Positions 33,853 to 38,194 of a stretch of 38,194 bases of DNA are shown here, in pieces. The notes beneath the pieces are model-generated. The model worked only from the letters and a program-made list of their open reading frames with translations. It searched no databases and had not been told where the DNA came from. Each line of letters starts with the position of its first letter. Positions within the stretch are counted from its first letter, which is position 1. The position numbers and the translations under genes were made by a program. This stretch comes from an uncultured Prevotellaceae bacterium (GTDB taxonomy: Bacteria > Bacteroidota > Bacteroidia > Bacteroidales > Bacteroidaceae): NCBI GenBank assembly GCA_947174945.1, contig CAMWKZ010000025.1, forward strand, positions 1-38,194. Direction: 5' to 3'.

Positions 33853-34716
33853 CTAACTGAAGATGACGGTCTTGTTCTTGTAGGTCAGAATCTTGCGCTG
33901 GATGTGCTTCGACACGGCGTGCGAGAGCACTATCTTCTCCAAGTCCTTGCCCTTGAGCACGAGCGACTCGGGGGTGTCCTTGTGCGTGATGCGCGTCACG
34001 TCCTGCTCGATGATGGGGCCTGCGTCCAGTTCAGCCGTCACGTAGTGGCTCGTGGCACCGATAATCTTCACTCCGCGCTCCCATGCCTGATGGTAGGGCC
34101 TGGCCCCGATGAATGCGGGCAGGAAGGAGTGGTGTATGTTGATGATGTGGTTGGGGTACGACGCAATCATGTCGTCGGATATAATCTGCATATAGCGGGC
34201 CAGCACGATGAAGGTCACCTGCTCGCGCCTGAGCAGCTCCATCTCGGCCTGCTCCACCTCCTGCTTGTTCGAGTGGTCTTTCTGGATGCTCCACACGTAG
34301 TACGGAATGCCAAACTGGTCGGCCACATAGCGCAAGTCCTCGTGGTTCGACACGATGCACGGTATGTCCACGTCCCATTCGCCAGCCTTCCACCGCGCCA
34401 GCAGGTCGTACAGGCAGTGGCTCATCTTCGACACGAAGATGGCCATGCGTGGCCGCTGGTCGCTGAAGTGCAGGTTGCAGGTCATCTGGTACCGCTGGGC
34501 ATACAGCGTGTTGATGTACTCCAGTATCTTGTCGCGCGGTATGAGGAATCCCTCCAGTTCCCACTCAATGCGCATGAAGAACATACCGTCCTGCCGGTCC
34601 ACGTACTGGTCTAAGTAGACGATGTTACCCTGGTTATCCGTGATAAATCTGGTCACTTCCGATATGATGCCCTGTTGGTCCGGGCAGTGCAGAAGCAGAA
34701 TTGCCGTTGGTTTCAT
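33853..34716 (-). CDS. purU: Formyltetrahydrofolate deformylase
   Basis: A 287-residue enzyme that hydrolyses 10-formyl-THF to formate and THF. I start at the ATG giving MKPTAILLLHCPDQQG; upstream codons lack family character. Residues 1-85 are an ACT domain; then come CIVSNHEDLRYVADQ, NIHHSFLPAFIGARPYHQA and SHYVTAELDAGPIIEQD with the catalytic Asn-His-Asp set. It leads the long operon ahead of hisH. Link to his genes: histidine synthesis releases AICAR, whose reuse needs formyl-THF. Confidence 0.95.
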   Translation of the reverse strand: MKPTAILLLHCPDQQGIISEVTRFITDNQGNIVYLDQYVDRQDGMFFMRIEWELEGFLIPRDKILEYINTLYAQRYQMTCNLHFSDQRPRMAIFVSKMSHCLYDLLARWKAGEWDVDIPCIVSNHEDLRYVADQFGIPYYVWSIQKDHSNKQEVEQAEMELLRREQVTFIVLARYMQIISDDMIASYPNHIINIHHSFLPAFIGARPYHQAWERGVKIIGATSHYVTAELDAGPIIEQDVTRITHKDTPESLVLKGKDLEKIVLSHAVSKHIQRKILTYKNKTVIFS

Positions 34717-34763
34717 ATTAGTCGTTTTTCGTGTATGTGCGTACATTATCATAAAATGACGTG

Positions 34764-34795
34764 CAAAGATACGCATTATTTCCGAAACCTCCAAA
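34764..34795 (-). promoter_or_regulatory. purU-his operon promoter
   Basis: Minus strand TTTG (34795-34792), 20 bp, TATCTTTG (34771-34764): both boxes are perfect. Leader about 42 nt. It is probably the main promoter of the twelve-gene run; I saw no full promoter in the gaps downstream. Confidence 0.78.
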
Positions 34796-34822
34796 TTTTT
34801 TCAGCGGAAAGGAACGATTAGC

Positions 34823-34976
34823 GGAGTGCGTCTGTACGGTGTGCGGAGCACGTCCGTGCATGGTGCCGAGCGCGTCCGCACATGATAAGAGTGCCGTCCG
34901 CACATGATGCCGACGCACTCCGCACGATGTACGGACACACTCCGCACACCGTGCCAACAGCCTCGGCACACCAAGC
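34823..34976. repeat. 22-bp tandem repeat array 3 (7 units)
   Basis: Units start at 34823, 34845, 34867, 34889, 34911, 34933 and 34955, again exactly 22 bp apart, with a partial unit following. The core reads TCCGCAC then variants of ATGNTGC; units are more diverged than in arrays 1 and 2. It begins 27 bp upstream of the -33 box of the purU promoter. The remaining 34990-35102 is AT-richer and shows no gene or clear terminator. Confidence 0.88.
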
Positions 34977-35102
34977 CGACAACGAACTCAAAACCGCTCC
35001 GTCCGTTTCCCGACTTATTTGCAAAATAATCCGCATTATGATAAATAGGATTTTTAGGAACTGGGATATAGGAGGTCTAATAACAAGAATTAGGAATGCT
35101 GA

Positions 35103-35738
35103 TTATTCATCCATATCCGCCTGTTCGCTCTTCAGCCTTGGCAGCGACAAATGGTAGCGCACGGCCAAGAACCGAATGAGGCACATGAGCAGAAACGAAA
35201 CCATGACCGTTACCTCAACGGGTACGTCCATATAGTCTAAAGCCCAGTAAGTTATGCCGCCCAGCACGGATGCCATTGCGTAGATTTCGCGCTGGAAGAT
35301 GACAGGCTCGTTGTTCAGCAGCACGTCGCGGATGACACCGCCTGCCGAGCCCGTGATGCAGCCCATGATGATGGCCACCCAGTATGGCTGGTCGAACAGC
35401 AGCGACTTCTGGATGCCCGCAATGGTGAACAGCGCCAGTCCCAGCGTGTCGAACACGAACCAAGTATTGCGCAGACCCGCCATAACCTTGGAGAACACGA
35501 TGACCGAAAGCAGTGCCAAGGCCGTACAAATCATGTAGAACGGATTGGTCATCCAGAACGGCGTGGCACCCAGCATCACGTCGCGGATGGTACCGCCCCC
35601 GATGGCCACCGCTATGCCGCACACGTAGCCCCCGAACCAGTCGAAGTGCTTGGCCGCCGCATGGCGGATGCCCGACATGGCAAAGGCAAACGTGCCTACA
35701 AACTCTATCACTTGCTGTATAATATCCTCGTAACCCAT
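35103..35738 (-). CDS. YicG/UPF0126 (TRIC-like) membrane protein
   Basis: A 211-residue inner-membrane protein with about seven hydrophobic helices and the family's internal duplication: GGGTIRDVMLGATPFW in the first half and GGVIRDVLLNNEPVIFQ in the second. Members are called trimeric intracellular cation channel-like, and E. coli YicG is linked to glycine transport; which applies here is unknown. It starts 23 bp after rarA, probably in the same transcript. Confidence 0.93.
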   Translation of the reverse strand: MGYEDIIQQVIEFVGTFAFAMSGIRHAAAKHFDWFGGYVCGIAVAIGGGTIRDVMLGATPFWMTNPFYMICTALALLSVIVFSKVMAGLRNTWFVFDTLGLALFTIAGIQKSLLFDQPYWVAIIMGCITGSAGGVIRDVLLNNEPVIFQREIYAMASVLGGITYWALDYMDVPVEVTVMVSFLLMCLIRFLAVRYHLSLPRLKSEQADMDE

Positions 35739-35761
35739 AACTTACTCCCTCCGTTTCCTTA

Positions 35762-37036
35762 TTACTCCTCGTACCGCTTGCCCCAGTAGTTCACCATGCG
35801 CTCGTACAGCTTCTGTTCCGCTGGCGAGTGCTGGCCGTGCCACAGCCGCTCCTGTTGCAGCGCGTCGGGCATATACTGCTGTGGCGTAAAGTGGCCCGCA
35901 AAATCGTGCGGGTACTGATAGCCGTCGCTATACCCCAAGTCCTGCATCAGCTCCGTGGGCGCATTGCGCAGGTGCAGCGGCACAGGCTGGTTGCCCGTCC
36001 GCCTGACCAGCTCGAGCGCCGAGCCGATGCCCAAGTATGCCGAGTTGCTCTTGGGCGACGTGGCCAGGTACACCGTACACTCGGCCAGCGGTATGCGCCC
36101 CTCGGGCCACCCTATCTTCATCACCGCCTCAAACGCCGCATTGGCCAGCAGCAGCGCATTGGGATTGGCCAGCCCCACGTCCTCCGCCGCCGATATGACC
36201 AGCCGTCGGGCTATGAACTTCGGGTCTTCCCCACCCTCTATCATGCGTGCCAGCCAGTAGAGGGCGGCATCGGGGTCGGAGCCACGTATCGACTTGATGA
36301 AGGCTGAGATGACATCGTAGTGCATCTCTCCGTCCTTGTCGTAGGCCAAGGGGTTCTGTTGCAGACACTGCTCCACGAATGTGTCGGTAATCACCACTTC
36401 ATCCGTTGGTGCAGCCTCGACCACCAATTCCAAGATGTTCAGCAGCTTACGCGCATCGCCCCCACTGTATCTGAGCAGTGCGCCCGACTCGCGCAGCTCA
36501 ATGTTCCGCTCGCGCAACACAACGTCCTGCGTCAGCGCCCGGTGCAGCAGTTGCAGCAGGTCTTCCTTCTCCAGCGACTTCAGCACATACAGCTGGCAGC
36601 GCGACAACAGCGGACGGATGACCTCAAACGACGGGTTCTCCGTCGTGGCTCCTATCAGCGTCACGGTGCCCTTCTCCACCGCCCCCAGCAGCGAGTCCTG
36701 CTGCAGCTTCGAGAAGCGGTGTATCTCGTCTATAAATAAAATAGGTGATGCCTCGTTGAAGAACCGCCCCCGCTGCGCCCGCTCTATCACGTCGCGCACG
36801 TCCTTCACGCCGCCCGTCACTGCCGACAGCGTGAAAAACGGAATCTCGAGCTGGTTGGCAACTATCTGCGCCAGCGTGGTCTTGCCCACCCCCGGCGGGC
36901 CCCACAGGATGAACGACGACACGCGCCCCGCATCAATCATCCTGCGCAGCACGGCACCCTCGCCCACCAAGTGCCTCTGCCCGATGTAGTCGTCGAGCGA
37001 GCGCGGGCGTAGTCTCTCAGCTAATGGTTCTGCCAT
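35762..37036 (-). CDS. rarA: Replication-associated recombination protein A (RarA/MgsA)
   Basis: A 424-residue AAA+ ATPase of the clamp-loader type that acts at stalled forks. I start at the ATG giving MAEPLAERLRPRSLDDY; 70 further upstream codons overlap the promoter and look non-coding. Walker A is GPPGVGKTT, Walker B ILFIDEIHRFSK, sensor 1 GATTENPSF; the C-terminal MgsA domain contains RGSDPDAALYWLARM and ARRLVISAAEDVGLANP. The leader seems only about 5 nt long. Confidence 0.95.
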   Translation of the reverse strand: MAEPLAERLRPRSLDDYIGQRHLVGEGAVLRRMIDAGRVSSFILWGPPGVGKTTLAQIVANQLEIPFFTLSAVTGGVKDVRDVIERAQRGRFFNEASPILFIDEIHRFSKLQQDSLLGAVEKGTVTLIGATTENPSFEVIRPLLSRCQLYVLKSLEKEDLLQLLHRALTQDVVLRERNIELRESGALLRYSGGDARKLLNILELVVEAAPTDEVVITDTFVEQCLQQNPLAYDKDGEMHYDVISAFIKSIRGSDPDAALYWLARMIEGGEDPKFIARRLVISAAEDVGLANPNALLLANAAFEAVMKIGWPEGRIPLAECTVYLATSPKSNSAYLGIGSALELVRRTGNQPVPLHLRNAPTELMQDLGYSDGYQYPHDFAGHFTPQQYMPDALQQERLWHGQHSPAEQKLYERMVNYWGKRYEE

Positions 37037-37045
37037 AACAGGGGA

Positions 37046-37078
37046 CAAAGGTAGCATATATTTTGGGAAAATCGCAAA
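37046..37078 (-). promoter_or_regulatory. rarA promoter
   Basis: Minus strand TTTG (37078-37075), 21 bp, TACCTTTG (37053-37046). Transcription should begin near 37041, only about 5 nt from the rarA ATG. Confidence 0.7.
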
Positions 37079-37095
37079 AAAAGTCGGCAAAAAAC

Positions 37096-37126
37096 TTGTG
37101 TATAGGAAATAAAGTGCGTACTTTTG
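37096..37126 (+). promoter_or_regulatory. Promoter of the acidic-tailed protein gene
   Basis: TTG at 37096-37098 and TACTTTTG at 37119-37126, 20 bp apart, divergent from the rarA promoter. Leader about 33 nt. Confidence 0.65.
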
Positions 37127-37163
37127 CACGCAAATCACACTAAACATATACAACAAAACCATT

Positions 37164-37967
37164 ATGGCCAAAGAAACGACAAACAACGCACAAAGTTTGA
37201 AGACACTGACCAAGAGCTCAGTATGGGACGTACAGGAGAACGACATCTTCCGTATGATGGAGGCCGGCGAGAAGGACGCCGAGCTCCGCGACAGCCTGCG
37301 CCACTATGCCGACATCATTCGCAGTGCCTTCATGATAGAGGAAATCAAGGACGACAAGACGCTGCGCGAGAAATATACCAAGCAGGGATACAAGGTGGGC
37401 AACATCAGGCTAAGCGAAGACACCAAGGTGACGTGGGCCATCAAGAAGCGCCCCATCATGCGCGTGACCGACCTGACATACGAGAACATACGCCACATCA
37501 CGGCGGCCAAGCTGATGGAAGTCATCGAGCGCAACTTCGGCGGCGGATGGGATTCGCTGTCGCAGTCGATACAGGACATCATAGAGCACGGGTTCGACAT
37601 ATCGACCACCACGCTGCCTAAAGACCGCCTGCACAAGAAGGGCGGTATGTACGAGAAGAAGGTGGCCGACGGTTACGAGGTGCTGGAGATTGAGAAAGGC
37701 TCGTGGGTAGAGGCCATCTTTGCCAAGCTGAAGCCCGAGACCATCAAGCCCCGCATGAAGTTCGACATGCCGAAGGGTGGCGATGAGGACGATGAGGACG
37801 ACGACCTGCCCGAGGACGACTACAACCGCCCCGACGAGGACGACATAGAGATAGAGGAGCCGGACGACGACGATATCAACGAGGACAACTACCGCACCAC
37901 TTTCGTCATCGATTCCGTTGCTGACGAGGATGCCGAAAGCCTGTCGGACTTCATAGCCGACGAATAG
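37164..37967 (+). CDS. Conserved-looking unknown protein with acidic tail
   Basis: A 267-residue soluble protein of unknown function. Residues 1-190 are mixed charged and well ordered in appearance (SSVWDVQENDIFRMMEAGEK; HYADIIRSAFMIEEI; RNFGGGWDSLSQSIQDIIEHG). Residues about 202-245 are almost all Asp/Glu (DEDDEDDDLPEDD), followed by a short tail ending LSDFIADE. Acidic tails of this kind occur in DNA mimics, chaperones and nucleic-acid-binding proteins, but nothing here decides the role. It has its own promoter and a perfect terminator. Confidence 0.82.
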   Translation: MAKETTNNAQSLKTLTKSSVWDVQENDIFRMMEAGEKDAELRDSLRHYADIIRSAFMIEEIKDDKTLREKYTKQGYKVGNIRLSEDTKVTWAIKKRPIMRVTDLTYENIRHITAAKLMEVIERNFGGGWDSLSQSIQDIIEHGFDISTTTLPKDRLHKKGGMYEKKVADGYEVLEIEKGSWVEAIFAKLKPETIKPRMKFDMPKGGDEDDEDDDLPEDDYNRPDEDDIEIEEPDDDDINEDNYRTTFVIDSVADEDAESLSDFIADE

Positions 37968-38011
37968 CAACACAGCGGCAAAACACACCGCACCGACTGC
38001 CAAAAGGCAAG

Positions 38012-38048
38012 AAAAAAGGCTCGAAAATACGGTTTTCGAGCCTTTTTT
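38012..38048. terminator. Perfect 16-bp terminator hairpin
   Basis: AAAAAAGGCTCGAAAA (38012-38027) pairs exactly with 38033-38048 around the loop TACGG, ending in TTTTTT. It serves the gene ending at 37967; its symmetry would allow termination in both directions. Confidence 0.92.
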
Positions 38049-38078
38049 GCACTTTTTTCGAAAAAACTTCGAAAAATG

Positions 38079-38110
38079 TTTGGTGGTTTCGAAAATAGTC
38101 CGTACCTTTG
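38079..38110 (+). promoter_or_regulatory. tRNA-Lys promoter
   Basis: TTTG at 38079-38082, 20 bp, TACCTTTG at 38103-38110; both boxes perfect. The mature tRNA starts about 22 nt downstream of the -7 box. Confidence 0.78.
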
Positions 38111-38132
38111 CACCCGCAATCGAGAAAACGAT

Positions 38133-38194
38133 GCACCCGTAGCTCAGTTGGTAGAGCACCTGACTCTTAATCAGGGTGTCCAGGGTTCGAGCCC
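38133..38194 (+). tRNA. tRNA-Lys (CTT), truncated by the window edge
   Basis: Acceptor strand GCACCCG, D-arm GCTCAGTTGGTAGAGC, anticodon arm CTGA-CTCTTAA-TCAG with anticodon CTT (codon AAG), then GGTTCGAGCC of the T-arm. The last part of the T-stem and the 3' acceptor strand lie beyond the window. Confidence 0.93.

Overview
The window looks like a chromosomal segment of a Bacteroidales bacterium, most likely Prevotella or a close relative. The reasons are the many TAnnTTTG (-7) promoter motifs, often with a TTTG about 20 bp upstream, the absence of strong Shine-Dalgarno sequences, and Bacteroidetes-typical genes (histone-like HU protein, 'smalltalk' peptide, FHS sugar transporter, class III fructose-bisphosphatase, long-form HisG). 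The DNA is GC-rich except for one visibly AT-richer restriction-modification island. Assignments rest on reading motifs by eye; no database search was run.

Layout: (1) 133-4553, minus strand: hisG-hisD-hisC followed by an MFS transporter. (2) 4655-4830: a 22-bp tandem repeat array between divergent promoters, then an MltF-like lipoprotein on the plus strand. (3) 6121-9748, minus: galM-sugar transporter-galK. (4) 9856-14649, minus: folC, grpE-dnaJ and an ABC-F protein. (5) 14738-18197, minus: a cassette of a RepA-like ATPase, a toprim primase-like protein, a small HTH protein, a histone-like HU protein, a 33-residue smalltalk peptide and an amidase, with a second 22-bp array and several unusual inverted and direct repeats in its control regions. 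(6) 18412-20511: a secreted DUF1593 protein and an unknown coiled-coil protein. (7) 20952-23374, plus: a cytosine-5 methyltransferase and an HpaII-like endonuclease, then a 53-codon gene on the minus strand. (8) 34716-23671, minus: twelve tightly packed genes, purU-hisH-hisA-hisF-hisIE-ftsE-lysC-lysA-two glycosyltransferases-fbp-folK, preceded by a third 22-bp array. (9) 35103-38194: a YicG-type channel/transporter and rarA (minus), an acidic-tailed unknown protein (plus), a strong terminator and the start of a tRNA-Lys gene.

How it fits together: every histidine biosynthesis step except hisB is present, split into two operons about 30 kb apart. Both operons have a 22-bp array 50-60 bp upstream of the promoter, in the same orientation. 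PurU, FolC and FolK touch the folate/formyl pool that is linked to histidine and purine synthesis through AICAR. LysC and LysA serve lysine/diaminopimelate supply.

The most striking unexplained signal is the family of three 22-bp tandem arrays (about seven units each), placed upstream of promoters. Next comes the RepA/toprim/HU/amidase cassette, whose two recognisable promoters both lack a -33 box and carry ordered repeats instead.
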